NCBI GenBank assembly: GCA_029582265.1 | Contig: CM055819.1 | Coordinates: 39,422,761 to 39,486,760, forward strand | Source: Zoroaster sp. YZ-2022 | Lineage: Eukaryota > Echinodermata > Asteroidea > Forcipulatida > Zoroasteridae | Direction: 5' to 3' | DNA: 64,000 bases | The notes under the pieces: generated by a model | What the model saw: the letters and a program-made list of their open reading frames with translations, nothing else | The model's database searches: none | What the model was told of the DNA's origin: nothing | In this document: positions 24,841-38,364 of the stretch, piece by piece | Position numbering within the stretch: position 1 is the stretch's first letter | Layout: each line of letters starts with the position of its first letter | Program-made: the position numbers and the translations under genes

Positions 24841-25929
24841 CTCTAGCAACATCATTGTTAATGTTAATGTTACTACGGCCCAATGTCATGGTGTCAAAAT
24901 AATCCTTCCATGGTGTGGCACTGTGGCTGACAGTAAGCAACACATTTGGTGCAGAAAGATTGGCACTTAACATAAGTGTATTTCACTGCTAAGCAAGGAA
25001 TTTTTGATTGTGGGATATGTAGTTTGCATAACTAAACAATTCACTTCTTAAAAAATTGCTTGTACGTGCAGAATTCCATGTAAAACAGTGGCGTGAAGTT
25101 GGCCCATGGTGTTTCCAGGTATATCTTAAGGATAAGAATTGGGTGATGGAGACTTTTAAAATTTGTTTTGCTGCATTCAGATATCAGAGAAGAAATCTAA
25201 TTAAAGTTTTTGGTTATAAACATGGTAGACTGACCAGACTGACCAATTCTCCTCCCCTTCCCGAAGTTTGAAATCCCTGAACTCCTCTCTAATTACCATG
25301 GGGTTCAAATATCCACTATGTGCATTACCTGTAGAGGGCGCAATTGCATAGTCTGCAGTGCACGATTGATTGGGGGCAATGTGAGTTTAGCTTACATAAT
25401 TACAGTAGAAACAGTCAACCTTTTGTGAGGTAAATTTGTGTAATGTTGGGAACAATGATTCTCGTTAGTGGCAAGTGGATATATAAATTAATTTGAATTT
25501 CACAGACTTGGCATATTGTTGCTATACCATGTGATTTGGAATGCTCTCTTGCAAAGTCCAATACCTTACACAGTATACAGTGAATGTGTATGGTACAAAG
25601 GTAACATACTTTAAAGAGCTTGAGATTACACTGTAAGAGCTTGCACCGACATTGCTCAAATGAAACTCACAGAAGACATATTGGCTGTCTTAACAACATA
25701 ACAAAGATTTGAAATAAACACTTCTCTATACCTCAGGCTTGTGATTTTTCCTGATTTCAGGATTTTTTTATTTTTTTTTTAAAATTACAAATATCCCTTT
25801 GCCTCAGAATTTTCTTGAAAGAAGAGAAAGTAGCCACCAAGGAAAGAAAGAAGTAGCCCTGTATTTTGTCCAAACCTCTTGTCTGTTTCTTGTCTGTAGG
25901 GATGTGGAGAGTCTGTAAATCCTCCAAAA
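24841..25929 (+). other. DDX47 3' untranslated and downstream region
   Basis: Non-coding sequence after the stop. A canonical AATAAA at 25713-25718 is a reasonable polyadenylation signal and would give a 3' UTR of about 0.9 kb, but earlier variant signals cannot be excluded. No other element recognised. Confidence 0.5.
25713..25718 (+). promoter_or_regulatory. Candidate polyadenylation signal AATAAA
   Basis: First clear AATAAA downstream of the DDX47 stop on the coding strand. The assignment rests on position and motif only. Confidence 0.4.
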
Positions 25930-26853
25930 TTAAACATCCAGGAGGTTCAGGGGGGGCTTTGTCCTCTAAACCAAAGGGAGACCCAGACCTGCTACCCACA
26001 GGAGGTTCAGGGGGCTTTGTCCTCTAGACCAAAGGGAGACCCAGGCCTGCTACCCACAGGAGGTTCAGGGGGCTTTGTACTCTAGACCAAAGGCAGACCC
26101 AGGCCTGCTACCCACAGGAGGTTCAGGGGGCTTTGTCCTCTAGACCATAGGGAGACCCAGGCCTGCTACCCACAGGAGGTTCAGGGGGCTTTGTCCTCTA
26201 GACCAAAGGGAGACCCAGGCTGCTACCCACAGGAGGTTCAGGGGCTTGTCCTCAGACCAAAGGGAGACCCAGGCATGCTACCCACAGGAGGTTCAGGGGC
26301 TTTGTCCCTAGACCAAAGGAGACCCAGGCCTGCTACCCACAGGAGGTTCAGGGGCTTTGTCCTCTAGACCAAATGGAGACCCAGGCCCGCTACCCACAGG
26401 AGGTTCAGGGGCTTTGGTCCTCTAGACCAAAGGAGACCCAGGCCCGCTACCCACAGGAGGTTCAGGGGGCTTTGTCTTCTAGACCAAAGGAGACCCAGGC
26501 CACTACCCACAGGAGGTTCAGGGTCTTTGTCTAGACCAAAGGAGACCCAGGCCCTGCTACCCACAGGAGGTTCAGGGGGCTTTGTCCTCTAGACCAAAGG
26601 GAGACCCAGGCCCGCTACCCACAGGAGGTTCAGGGGGCTTTGTCCTCTAGACCAAAGGGAGACCCAGGCCCGCTACCCACAGGATGTTCAGGGGGGCTTT
26701 GTCCTCGAGACCAAAGGGAGACCCAGGCCTTCTACCCACAGGATGTTCAGGGGGCTTTGTCCTCTAGACCAAAGGGAGACCCAGGCCTGCTACCCACAGG
26801 ATGTTCAGGGGGCTTTGTCCTCTAGACCAAAGGGAGACCCAGGCCTGCTACTC
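25930..26853. repeat. 58-bp GC-rich minisatellite, about 16 copies
   Basis: A unit of about 54-60 bp containing AAAGGGAGACCCAGGCCTGC, TACCCACAGGAGGTTCAGGG and CTTTGTCCTCTAGACC repeats about 16 times. Single-base indels and G-run length differ among copies. The last four units carry GGATGTTCAG instead of GGAGGTTCAG. Short open frames across it are by-products; the length is not kept in multiples of three. Confidence 0.95.
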
Positions 26854-27857
26854 ATTTTTCACGATTTTTTTTACTTTTGTCAAATCACTCCCCTGATACA
26901 TATTTTCTATATTAATACATATTGTTAAGAAACCGTTTTCATGTAGTCAATGATATTTATTCTTGAATAAACAACATTACAACTCAGTCTTCGTATATTT
27001 ATTTATAGAAGTTAATTTTCCATATTTTAAGCAAAATAGCACATGGTCACTCTAGTTGGTATTTTTACTCTCATCTCTTTTCAGCGAATACTTCTAAATT
27101 TCAGGAAATGGAATAATCACAAGTTCATGTGTTGAAAACTTTATGTATGTGAAATATTTCAACCCGAATAATTCAATTAATTTGATATTTCTTTTATGTT
27201 CATGTGGTATATAAGTTACCTGGAATTAGATTGGATAAACTGTTGTAACACGAAAGATAATGTGCAGTTTTGATAATCTGGAATGAAACGAGGAAATCAC
27301 CTTATTTTGTTTCAGTCAGTTTACTTCCAAATCAACAATTTCTCTTACTAGTGAATTTTCTTCTGTTTTGTCTTGTTATAACTTTTTTCCCTCATTGTTT
27401 TTTCAGAAAAGCGGGTTGGGGGCATTGAAACCTTCAATTGTAAAACCCAATAGGATACTATGGAAGTATTTTATTCAAATATTAATTTATATCCATTAGA
27501 AATATATAAAAGCATTTTTACTCTTGTAAAACAGAATACATGTAACAAATATATATGTGTATACAGTACCAACAATTGTGTTTTCTGATTTTTTTCCCTG
27601 GTTTTTTAAATGAAGTTTTATAACGATTGCAATCAACAAATTGCCACATGTTATAAAAAATGTTGTATATTTGATCTCAACACTTTATATTTTCTCATTT
27701 GTAACACTCATGGATATTTAGATCACCTTGAGAAGGGCCGCTTCCCTGATAAAAGAAATACGAAGAGAAGTGACAGTATTCCAAAAGATCGATCGCACTA
27801 AAGAATAAGGAAATCGCACTCATTGTCACCAACAGAGGGCGCTGTCATTTCTGGTGG
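26854..27857. other. AT-rich stretch without recognised features
   Basis: I see no exon, RNA gene or repeat family here apart from short AT-rich runs. Confidence 0.6.
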
Positions 27858-27865
27858 GATGGAAG

Positions 27866-27967
27866 CAGCGGCGTAGCCACGGGGGGGCCTGGGGGGGGGG
27901 GGACCCACTGAAAAGCAATGCCGTCCCCTGTGCCCCCCCCACTGAAAAAGTTCTGGCTACGCCGCTG
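27866..27967. mobile_element. 102-bp hAT-type MITE with 8-bp target duplication
   Basis: Termini CAGCGGCGTAGCCA and TGGCTACGCCGCTG are perfect inverted repeats. They are flanked on both sides by GATGGAAG (27858-27865 and 27968-27975), an 8-bp duplication. The CAG..GGCGTAGCCA terminus and the 8-bp target are typical of hAT elements. The interior is a G run, a C run and two ACTGAAAA words. Far too short to encode transposase. Confidence 0.9.
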
Positions 27968-27975
27968 GATGGAAG

Positions 27976-29154
27976 ACGCCGTCGCCGAAATAGTTTTTTC
28001 CCGAGTCAAGCAGGCATTACGGCTGTTTCTTTTATTAACAAGTAATTAATCTTACCAATTTATTAATAGGAACTTTCACCTAGTCCGTTAATAGTCGATT
28101 TTGAAAATGTGTAACTGAACATGTTTTTTTTTTGGAGGGGGGGGGGGGGCGGGCGTAGTCTCGGTAGTCATTAGTATAATTTATGAATTGTTCAAAATTG
28201 ATATCATTAGAAAGAATACAAAATAGGCTGCAAGGCCACCGGTATTTGTTTCAGATCACATTTTAATTTATTGTTAATTAAAATGTATCAGTTTCAATAA
28301 GATCTAACCGTATTGATTTATTATGTGCTGAGTAAAATGTACCGTAAACAAAATAATATACAAGGATTTTTTGCAATGCAAAGTATTGCTGTAGATATAG
28401 CTGAACGGGTTTGAATCAAAATGTTGACGACATAAAATTGCATTTCATAAGCGGCCTTTAAGGCAATTTGTCCCCGCCCATAACACTCTAGCGTGGTATG
28501 TATTGCTCAGGGTGAAATAATTCCCAAATATGTTTGTGTATTATTTATAGGAAAACAATTCTAACCCGGAAATGCCAGAACGTCGTTAGGGGGGAGGGGA
28601 GCGGAGGAGAGGAGAGGGTCCTGGTCACTACACCAACCGTCACTACACGGGGATACAATATTAAACCCTCAGGCAAGTTTCGGTTTTCAATATCAGACTT
28701 TATAAAGGATTTGTCCGTGGGACAGCAGTGAAAAGATATAGACTTATGCATTATTTGCACAGGGTTATTGTTTTTAGAATATAAACAATGTACGAACATT
28801 TAACTAATGTCATTTCACGAAATAAAAACTTGCACATGTAAATTGAAACCATTTGGCCGTCCTGATGTGAGATGATAAATTTATGTATTTACCATGTAGT
28901 CTCCAGTATATGCAAATGAATAAGTTTGTAGAAATGTACAATTACTTCATGATATAAAAAACAGTTTTAAGCTAACAAGAAGCAAGATGAGAGTGCATCT
29001 TTAAACTATTCCACTCAGTAAATAATCCATTCTTAAAACCATTGAATATTTAGATGGAGAAAAGGATTCTTTTATTCAGCACTACAGATCATAAAGTTTC
29101 GATACATAGCACGAAACTGAAATCAAATATGTAACTTAAAGCCGGTATACACTT
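27976..29154. other. AT-rich stretch leading into array D
   Basis: No gene recognised. It contains a G run at about 28134-28150 and a purine-rich GGGGAGGGGAGCGGAGG patch near 28592. The final bases, AAAGCCGGTATACACTTTTG (about 29139-29158), resemble a MITE terminus (compare AAAGCCCCGGTACACTTTTG at about 49187) and lead straight into the first unit of array D. Confidence 0.5.
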
Positions 29155-32100
29155 TTGGTAATGTCTGTATAGGCCTCAATGCATCTATACTTGGTAGGAA
29201 TTAAAGGATAAGTACAGAAACCTACATGAGAAAGTTTGGTAATGTCTGTATAGGCCTAAATGCATCTATACTTGGTAGGAATTAAAGGACAAGTACAGAA
29301 ACCTACATGAGAAAGTTCGGTAATGTCTGTATAGGCCTCAATGCATCTATACTTGGTAGGAATTAAAGGACAAGTACAGAAACCTACATGAGAAAGTTCG
29401 GTAATGTCTGTATAGGCCTCAATGCATCTATACTTGGTAGGAATTAAAGGACAAGTACAGAAACCTACATGAGAAAGTTCGGTAATGTCTGTATAGGCCT
29501 CAATGCATCTATACTTGGTAGGAATTAAAGGATAAGTACAGAAACCTACATGAGAAAGTTTGGTAATGTCTGTATAGGCCTCAATGCATCTATACTTGGT
29601 AGGAATTAAAGGATAAGTACAGAAACCTACATGAGAAAGTTTGGTAATGTCTGTATAGGCCTCAATGCATCTATACTTGGTAGGAATTAAAGGATAAGTA
29701 CAGAAACCTACATGAGAAAGTTTGGTAATGTCTGTATAGGCCTCAATGCATCTATACTTGGTAGGAATTAAAGGATAAGTACAGAAACCTACATGAGAAA
29801 GTTTGGTAATGTCTGTATAGGCCTCAATGCATCTATACTTGGTAGGAATTAAAGGATAAGTACAGAAACCTACATGAGAAAGTTTGGTAATGTCTGTATA
29901 GGCCTCAATGCATCTATACTTGGTAGGAATTAAGGATAAGTACAGAAACCTACATGAGAAAGTTTGGTAATGTCTGTATAGGCCTCAATGCATCTATACT
30001 TGGTAGGAATTAAAGGATAAGTACAGAAACCTACATGAGAAAGTTTGGTAATGTCTGTATAGGCCTCAATGCATCTATACTTGGTAGGAATTAAAGGATA
30101 AGTACAGAAACCTACATGAGAAAGTTTGGTAATGTCTGTATAGGCCTCAATGCATCTATACTTGGTAGGAATTAAAGGATAAGTACAGAAACCTACATGA
30201 GAAAGTTTGGTAATGTCTGTATAGGCCTCAATGCATCTATACTTGGTAGGAATTAAAGGATAAGTACAGAAACCTACATGAGAAAGTTTGGTAATGTCTG
30301 TATAGGCCTCAATGCATCTATACTTGGTAGGAATTAAAGGATAAGTACAGAAACCTACATGAGAAAGTTTGGTAATGTCTGTATAGGCCTCAATGCATCT
30401 ATACTTGGTAGGAATTAAAGGATAAGTACAGAAACCTACATGAGAAAGTTTGGTAATGTCTGTATAGGCCTCAATGCATCTATACTTGGTAGGAATTAAA
30501 GGATAAGTACAGAAACCTACATGAGAAAGTTTGGTAATGTCTGTATAGGCCTCAATGCATCTATACTTGGTAGGAATTAAAGGATAAGTACAGAAACCTA
30601 CATGAGAAAGTTTGGTAATGTCTGTATAGGCCTCAATGCATCTATACTTGGTAGGAATTAAAGGATAAGTACAGAAACCTACATGAGAAAGTTTGGTAAT
30701 GTCTGTATAGGCCTCAATGCATCTATACTTGGTAGGAATTAAAGGATAAGTACAGAAACCTACATGAGAAAGTTTGGTAATGTCTGTATAGGCCTCAATG
30801 CATCTATACTTGGTAGGAATTAAAGGATAAGTACAGAAACCTACATGAGAAAGTTTGGTAATGTCTGTATAGGCCTCAATGCATCTATACTTGGTAGGAA
30901 TTAAAGGATAAGTACAGAAACCTACATGAGAAAGTTTGGTAATGTCTGTATAGGCCTCAATGCATCTATACTTGGTAGGAATTAAAGGATAAGTACAGAA
31001 ACCTACATGAGAAAGTTTGGTAATGTCTGTATAGGCCTCAATGCATCTATACTTGGTAGGAATTAAAGGATAAGTACAGAAACCTACATGAGAAAGTTTG
31101 GTAATGTCTGTATAGGCCTCAATGCATCTATACTTGGTAGGAATTAATGGATAAGTACAGAAACCTACATGAGAAAGTTTGGTAATGTCTGTATAGGCCT
31201 CAATGCATCTATACTTGGTAGGAATTAAAGGATAAGTACAGAAACCTACATGAGAAAGTTTGGTAATGTCTGTATAGGCCTCAATGCATCTATACTTGGT
31301 AGGAATTAAAGGATAAGTACAGAAACCTACATGAGAAAGTTTGGTAATGTCTGTATAGGCCTCAATGCATCTATACTTGGTAGGAATTAATGGATAAGTA
31401 CAGAAACCTACATGAGAAAGTTTGGTAATGTCTGTATAGGCCTCAATGCATCTATACTTGGTAGGAATTAAAGGATAAGTACAGAAACCTACATGAGAAA
31501 GTTTGGTAATGTCTGTATAGGCCTCAATGCATCTATACTTGGTAGGAATTTAGGATAAGTACAGAAACCTACATGAGAAAGTTTGGTAATGTCTGTATAG
31601 GCCTCAATGCATCTATACTTGGTAGGAATTAAAGGATAAGTACAGAAACCTACATGAGAAAGTTTGGTAATGTCTGTATAGGCCTCAATGCATCTATACT
31701 TGGTAGGAATTAAAGGATAAGTACAGAAACCTACATGAGAAAGTTTGGTAATGTCTGTATAGGCCTCAATGCATCTATACTTGGTAGGAATTAAAGGATA
31801 AGTACAGAAACCTACATGAGAAAGTTTGGTAATGTCTGTATAGGCCTCAATGCATCTATACTTGGTAGGAATTAAAGGATAAGTACAGAAACCTACATGA
31901 GAAAGTTTGGTAATGTCTGTATAGGCCTCAATGCATCTATACTTGGTAGGAATTAAAGGATAAGTACAGAAACCTACATGAGAAAGTTTGGTAATGTCTG
32001 TATAGGCCTCAATGCATCTATACTTGGTAGGAATTAAAGGATAAGTACAGAAACCTACATGAGAAAGTTTGGTAATGTCTGTATAGGCCTCAAATGCATC

Positions 32101-35100
32101 TATACTTGGTAGGAATTAAAGGATAAGTACAGAAACCTACATGAGAAAGTTTGGTAATGTCTGTATAGGCCTCAATGCATCTATACTTGGTAGGAATTAA
32201 AGGATAAGTACAGAAACCTACATGAGAAAGTTTGGTAATGTCTGTATAGGCCTCAATGCATCTATACTTGGTAGGAATTAAAGGATAAGTACAGAAACCT
32301 ACATGAGAAAGTTTGGTAATGTCTGTATAGGCCTCAATGCATCTATACTTGGTAGGAATTAAAGGATAAGTACAGAAACCTACATGAGAAAGTTTGGTAA
32401 TGTCTGTATAGGCCTCAATGCATCTATACTTGGTAGGAATTAAAGGATAAGTACAGAAACCTACATGAGAAAGTTTGGTAATGTCTGTATAGGCCTAAAT
32501 GCATCTATACTTGGTAGGAATTAAAGGATAAGTACAGAAACCTACATGAGAAAGTTTGGTAATGTCTGTATAGGCCTCAATGCATCTATACTTGGTAGGA
32601 ATTAAAGGATAAGTACAGAAACCTACATGAGAAAGTTTGGTAATGTCTGTATAGGCCTCAATGCATCTATACTTGGTAGGAATTAAAGGATAAGTACAGA
32701 AACCTACATGAGAAAGTTTGGTAATGTCTGTATAGGCCTCAATGCATCTATACTTGGTAGGAATTAAAGGATAAGTACAGAAACCTACATGAGAAAGTTT
32801 GGTAATGTCTGTATAGGCCTCAATGCATCTATACTTGGTAGGAATTAAAGGATAAGTACAGAAACCTACATGAGAAAGTTTGGTAATGTCTGTATAGGCC
32901 TCAATGCATCTATACTTGGTAGGAATTAAAGGACAAGTACAGAAACCTACATGAGAAAGTTCGGTAATGTCTGTATAGGCCTCAATGCATCTATACTTGG
33001 TAGGAATTAAAGGATAAGTACAGAAACCTACATGAGAAAGTTTGGTAATGTCTGTATAGGCCTCAATGCATCTATACTTGGTAGGAATTAAAGGATAAGT
33101 ACAGAAACCTACATGAGAAAGTTTGGTAATGTCTGTATAGGTCTCAATGCATCTATACTTGGTAGGAATTAAAGGATAAGTACAGAAACCTACATGAGAA
33201 AGTTTGGTAATGTCTGTATAGGCCTCAATGCATCTATACTTGGTAGGAATTAAAGGATAAGTACAGAAACCTACATGAGAAAGTTTGGTAATGTCTGTAT
33301 AGGCCTCAATGCATCTATACTTGGTAGGAATTAAAGGATAAGTACAGAAACCTACATGAGAAAGTTTGGTAATGTCTGTATAGGCCTCAATGCATCTATA
33401 CTTGGTAGGAATTAAAGGATAAGTACAGAAACCTACATGAGAAAGTTTGGTCATGTCTGTATAGGCCTCAATGCATCTATACTTGGTAGGAATTAAAGGA
33501 TAAGTACAGAAACCTACACGAGAAAGTTTGGTCATGTCTGTATAGGCCTCAATGCATCTATACTTGGTAGGAATTAAAGGATAAGTACAGAAACCTACAT
33601 GAGAAAGTTTGGTAATGTCTGTATAGGCCTCAATGCATCTATACTTGGTAGGAATTAAAGGATAAGTACAGAAACCTACATGAGAAAGTTTGGTAATGTC
33701 TGTATAGGCCTCAATGCATCTATACTTGGTAGGAATTAAAGGATAAGTACAGAAACCTACATGAGAAAGTTTGGTAATGTCTGTATAGGCCTCAATGCAT
33801 CTATACTTGGTAGGAATTAAAGGATAAGTACAGAAACCTACATGAGAAAGTTTGGTAATGTCTGTATAGGCCTCAATGCATCTATACTTGGTAGGAATTA
33901 AAGGATAAGTACAGAAACCTACATGAGAAAGTTTGGTAATGTCTGTATAGGCCTCAATGCATCTATACTTGGTAGGAATTAAAGGATAAGTACAGAAACC
34001 TACATGAGAAAGTTTGGTAATGTCTGTATAGGCCTCAATGCATCTATACTTGGTAGGAATTAAAGGATAAGTACAGAAACCTACATGAGAAAGTTTGGTA
34101 ATGTCTGTATAGGCCTCAATGCATCTATACTTGGTAGGAATTAAAGGATAAGTACAGAAACCTACATGAGAAAGTTTGGTAATGTCTGTATAGGCCTCAA
34201 TGCATCTATACTTGGTAGGAATTAAAGGATAAGTACAGAAACCTACATGAGAAAGTTTGGTAATGTCTGTATAGGCCTCAATGCATCTATACTTGGTAGG
34301 AATTAAAGGATAAGTACAGAAACCTACATGAGAAAAGTTTGGTAATGTCTGTATAGGCCTCAATGCATCTATACTTGGTAGGAATTAAAGGATAAGTACA
34401 GAAACCTACATGAGAAAGTTTGGTAATGTCTGTATAGGCCTCAATGCATCTATACTTGGTAGGAATTAGGATAAGTACAGAAACCTACATGAGAAAGTTT
34501 GGTAATGTCTGTATAGGCCTCAATGCATCTATACTTGGTAGGAATTAAAGGATAAGTACAGAAACCTACATGAGAAAGTTTGGTAATGTCTGTATAGGCC
34601 TCAATGCATCTATACTTGGTAGGAATTAAAGGATAAGTACAGAAACCTACATGAGAAAGTTTGGTAATGTCTGTATAGGCCTCAATGCATCTATACTTGG
34701 TAGGAATTAAAGGATAAGTACAGAAACCTACATGAGAAAGTTTGGTAATGTCTGTATAGGCCTCAATGCATCTATACTTGGTAGGAATTAAAGGATAAGT
34801 ACAGAAACCTACATGAGAAAGTTTGGTAATGTCTGTATAGGCCTCAATGCATCTATACTTGGTAGGAATTAAAGGATAAGTACAGAAACCTACATGAGAA
34901 AGTTTGGTAATGTCTGTATAGGCCTCAATGCATCTATACTTGGTAGGAATTAAAGGATAAGTACAGAAACCTACATGAGAAAGTTTGGTAATGTCTGTAT
35001 AGGCCTCAATGCATCTATACTTGGTAGGAATTAAAGGATAAGTACAGAAACCTACATGAGAAAGTTTGGTAATGTCTGTATAGGCCTCAATGCATCTATA

Positions 35101-36607
35101 CTTGGTAGGAATTAAAGGATAAGTACAGAAACCTACATGAGAAAGTTTGGTAATGTCTGTATAGGCCTCAAATGCATCTATACTTGGTAGGAATTAAAGG
35201 ATAAGTACAGAAACCTACATGAGAAAGTTTGGTAATGTCTGTATAGGCCTCAATGCATCTATACTTGGTAGGAATTAAAGGATAAGTACAGAAACCTACA
35301 TGAGAAAGTTTGGTAATGTCTGTATAGGCCTCAATGCATCTATACTTGGTAGGAATTAAAGGATAAGTACAGAAACCTACATGAGAAAGTTTGGTAATGT
35401 CTGTATAGGCCTCAATGCATCTATACTTGGTAGGAATTAAAGGATAAGTACAGAAACCTACATGAGAAAGTTTGGTAATGTCTGTATAGGCCTCAATGCA
35501 TCTATACTTGGTAGGAATTAAAGGATAAGTACAGAAACCTACATGAGAAAGTTTGGTAATGTCTGTATAGGCCTCAATGCATCTATACTTGGTAGGAATT
35601 AAAGGATAAGTACAGAAACCTACATGAGAAAGTTTGGTAATGTCTGTATAGGCCTCAATGCATCTATACTTGGTAGGAATTAAAGGATAAGTACAGAAAC
35701 CTACATGAGAAAGTTTGGTAATGTCTGTATAGGCCTCAATGCATCTATACTTGGTAGGAATTAAAGGATAAGTACAGAAACCTACATGAGAAAGTTTGGT
35801 AATGTCTGTATAGGCCTCAATGCATCTATACTTGGTAGGAATTAAAGGATAAGTACAGAAACCTACATGAGAAAGTTTGGTAATGTCTGTATAGGCAAAA
35901 ATGCATCTATACTTGGTAGGAATTAAAGGATAAGTACAGAAACCTACATGAGAAAGTTTGGTAATGTCTGTATAGGCCTCAATGCATCTATACTTGGTAG
36001 GAATTAAAGGATAAGTACAGAAACCTACATGAGAAAGAAGTGAAAATAATGTATTTGCCTCAATGCATCTATACTTGGTAGGAATTAAAGGATAAGTACA
36101 GAAACCTACATGAGAAAGTTTGGTAATGTCTGTATAGGCCTCAATGCATCTATACTTGGTAGGAATTAAAGGATAAGTACAGAAACCTACATGAGAAAGT
36201 TTGGTAATGTCTGTATGGGCCTCAATGCATCTATACTTGGTAGGAATTAAAGGATAAGTACAGAAACCTACATGAGAAAGTTTGGTAATGTCTGTATAGG
36301 CCTCAATGCATCTATACTTGGTAGGAATTAAAGGATAAGTACAGAAACCTACATGAGAAAGTTTGGTAATGTCTGTATGGGCCTCAATGCATCTATACTT
36401 GGTAGGAATTAAAGGATAAGTACAGAAACCTACATGAGAAAGTTTGGTAATGTCTGTATAGGCCTCAATGCATCTATACTTGGTAGGAATTAAAGGATAA
36501 GTACAGAAACCTGCATGAGAAAGTTTGGTAATGTCTGTATAGGCCTCAATGCATCTATACTTGGTAGGAATTAAAGGATAAGTACAGAAACCTACATGAG
36601 AAAGTTT
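29155..36607. repeat. Satellite array D, 81-bp unit, about 92 copies
   Basis: The word GGTAATGTCTGTATAGGCCT recurs every 81 bp, followed by CAATGCATCTATACTTGGTA and GGATAAGTACAGAAACCTAC. Copies are almost identical. Because 81 is a multiple of three and one minus-strand frame of the unit has no stop, open frames of up to 622 codons appear (32495-34363). They are broken by single-base indels (for example near 32090, 34335 and 35170), have no variation pattern of a protein and are not supported as genes. Degenerate patches lie at 35895 and 36036-36055. Confidence 0.96.
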
Positions 36608-36620
36608 CAACTTAATTAAT

Positions 36621-36879
36621 TCGTCCCTAATTTGCCATAGTGACCAATCCGACTTTTTTTCAATTTGAAGTTTTCCCGCCCATTAGTACATTCAGGAAGA
36701 GACCTACCATTGTATCTAATCCACATGCATGTATTCCTTATAGTTTTGGAGATAGAGCATGCATTCAAATGACGAATGCTCTAACTGGCTATTTTTGTAA
36801 TTTGGCAAAGTGACCAATACCGCATTGGTCAATATGCCAACGTAATTCAGGATTGATCACTATGGCAAATTAGGGACGA
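36621..36879. mobile_element. MITE with TCGTCCCTAATTTGCCATAG termini
   Basis: The left end TCGTCCCTAATTTGCCATAG and the right end CTATGGCAAATTAGGGACGA are perfect complements, continuing into near-matching TGACCAATCC/GGATTGATCA. AATT borders both sides, so the target may be included in the inverted repeat. The interior has a smaller inverted motif around ACCAATACCGCATTGGTCA. A shorter relative lies at 63429-63628. No coding capacity. Confidence 0.85.
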
Positions 36880-37142
36880 ATTGTGTCGTGAACGATCAAA
36901 TAGTGGACATACATTCATATTTCGTATTCATTTTAACATGGAATGTTTGTCTTACAAAGATGAACATTTGGTTGGGACATCATTTTACTAGCCCAATTTT
37001 AATAAAATAGAAAGATTTCAAGTGATGTTTTATTTATTTATTTATATTTGTTACCATCATCAACGTTACACCAAGTAAAGTGTTATGTCAATCTTTGATC
37101 AATTATGTTTGTTGAGATTACCAATAGTGTATAGTGACATTC

Positions 37143-37470
37143 AAGGGAAGATACAACATTGGTATTTGGTATAACGGACGCTCATTTCAAACCTCTAGAT
37201 TTCAATAGATATCTCATAAAACTAACATGTGCAAGTTTCATCATAATATAGGTTTTCACGTTTTCACATGTTTTCATTTGTTTATGTATTGTTGTTTGTG
37301 TCACTCGGTAATTTTTTGTTTTTTGTTTTTTGTTTGTAATGAAAATACTTCTGCGTAACAATTCCTTGGAATGATTGATACTTGTACCAACTTTACACAA
37401 AGTTCATTTTTAGATAATAATTTGTCAGTTTGATAATGTAGTAATTACCAATGTTGTATATCTTCCCTTT
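37143..37470. mobile_element. Complete MITE of the AAGGGAAG..ACAACATTGG family
   Basis: The left end AAGGGAAGATACAACATTGG and the right end, whose complement is AAAGGGAAGATATACAACAT, are inverted and 328 bp apart. The interior segment TTTCAATAGATATCTCATAA and ACTAACATGTGCAAGTTTC aligns with sequence at 42122-42170 that follows array E, and the right end aligns with 42345-42390. It is therefore the nearest intact relative of the source of array E. No open frame. Confidence 0.85.
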
Positions 37471-38364
37471 AAGAGAATAATGTCTATTCAAGTATAACAT
37501 AGGTTCTATACCTGTACTAAGCATACAGACAGTTTATCTTCAAATATGTATCATCCGTGTATGTTCAGGCTGAATTAACCAGAAACATTGATCAACATGT
37601 TGAATTGTCGTTTTCCTCTCTGGTTTGGGGAATTTATTAATTCCAAATGAAAAATCTGTCACCGAATTACTTTGACTTACTTTGATTATTTTGACTTATT
37701 TTGTCAGATGCGGCCAGTTATAATCGAAGTGTGGCTGAAGTGAACGTTTGAATAATATGACAATAAAAAAACCAAGAGTTAACGGTTTCGAAAAACATCC
37801 AAAACTCCAGTGATAGTGTTTTTGTAAAAATACAATTAACTTTTGAAGGCAATTTCGCTCGAGAAAGTCTATTAATCATGTTTCTCAGAGCATAGATAGC
37901 CCGACGAAACACATTTGAAGATATTTTACACATTCGAAAAATTTACGAAATTACACTAACTTGAAGTAAATATCTGAAAACGTATGACATACATAAATAG
38001 GCATAAGTTCTAGATAGGTCTATGTTGGTCTGAATACCAACTACAGGGAAATAGTTTAAAAACGTAATATTTTAGTCCAACTGTCGGGTTGATTTTTATC
38101 CGACTATTTCACCTGTTGGTATTTAAACAATAATGCATTAGTGCATCAATGTAATATCATGCATGTCACCGGGGGTGGGGGCAAACGGAAGGCCTGTTTG
38201 ACCGGAATTTGTATGTTTGTTTTTATTATGGGCCACAAATTGCGGTTCTTTTATATTTAAATAAATGTTTGTAATAATAATTATGTGAACTTTTGAATAA
38301 ATTTACAAAAACGAACAACTGAAAATAAATCCCGGTGATGCGCATGAATATAATTTAATACAGA
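37471..38364. other. AT-rich spacer before array E
   Basis: No gene, RNA or repeat family recognised, apart from a GGGGGTGGGGGC run near 38170. Confidence 0.5.

Noticed and set aside
26364..26928. Open frames in the 58-bp minisatellite
   Set aside because: Unit length varies by single bases, so no frame is maintained; no similarity to a known repeat protein.
32495..34363. 622-codon minus-strand open frame in array D
   Set aside because: It is a stop-free 81-bp unit read over and over; neighbouring one-base indels break the frame, there is no start context or non-repetitive part, and both ends are array.
35168..36610. 480-codon minus-strand open frame in array D
   Set aside because: Same reason as the 622-codon frame: pure 81-bp satellite.
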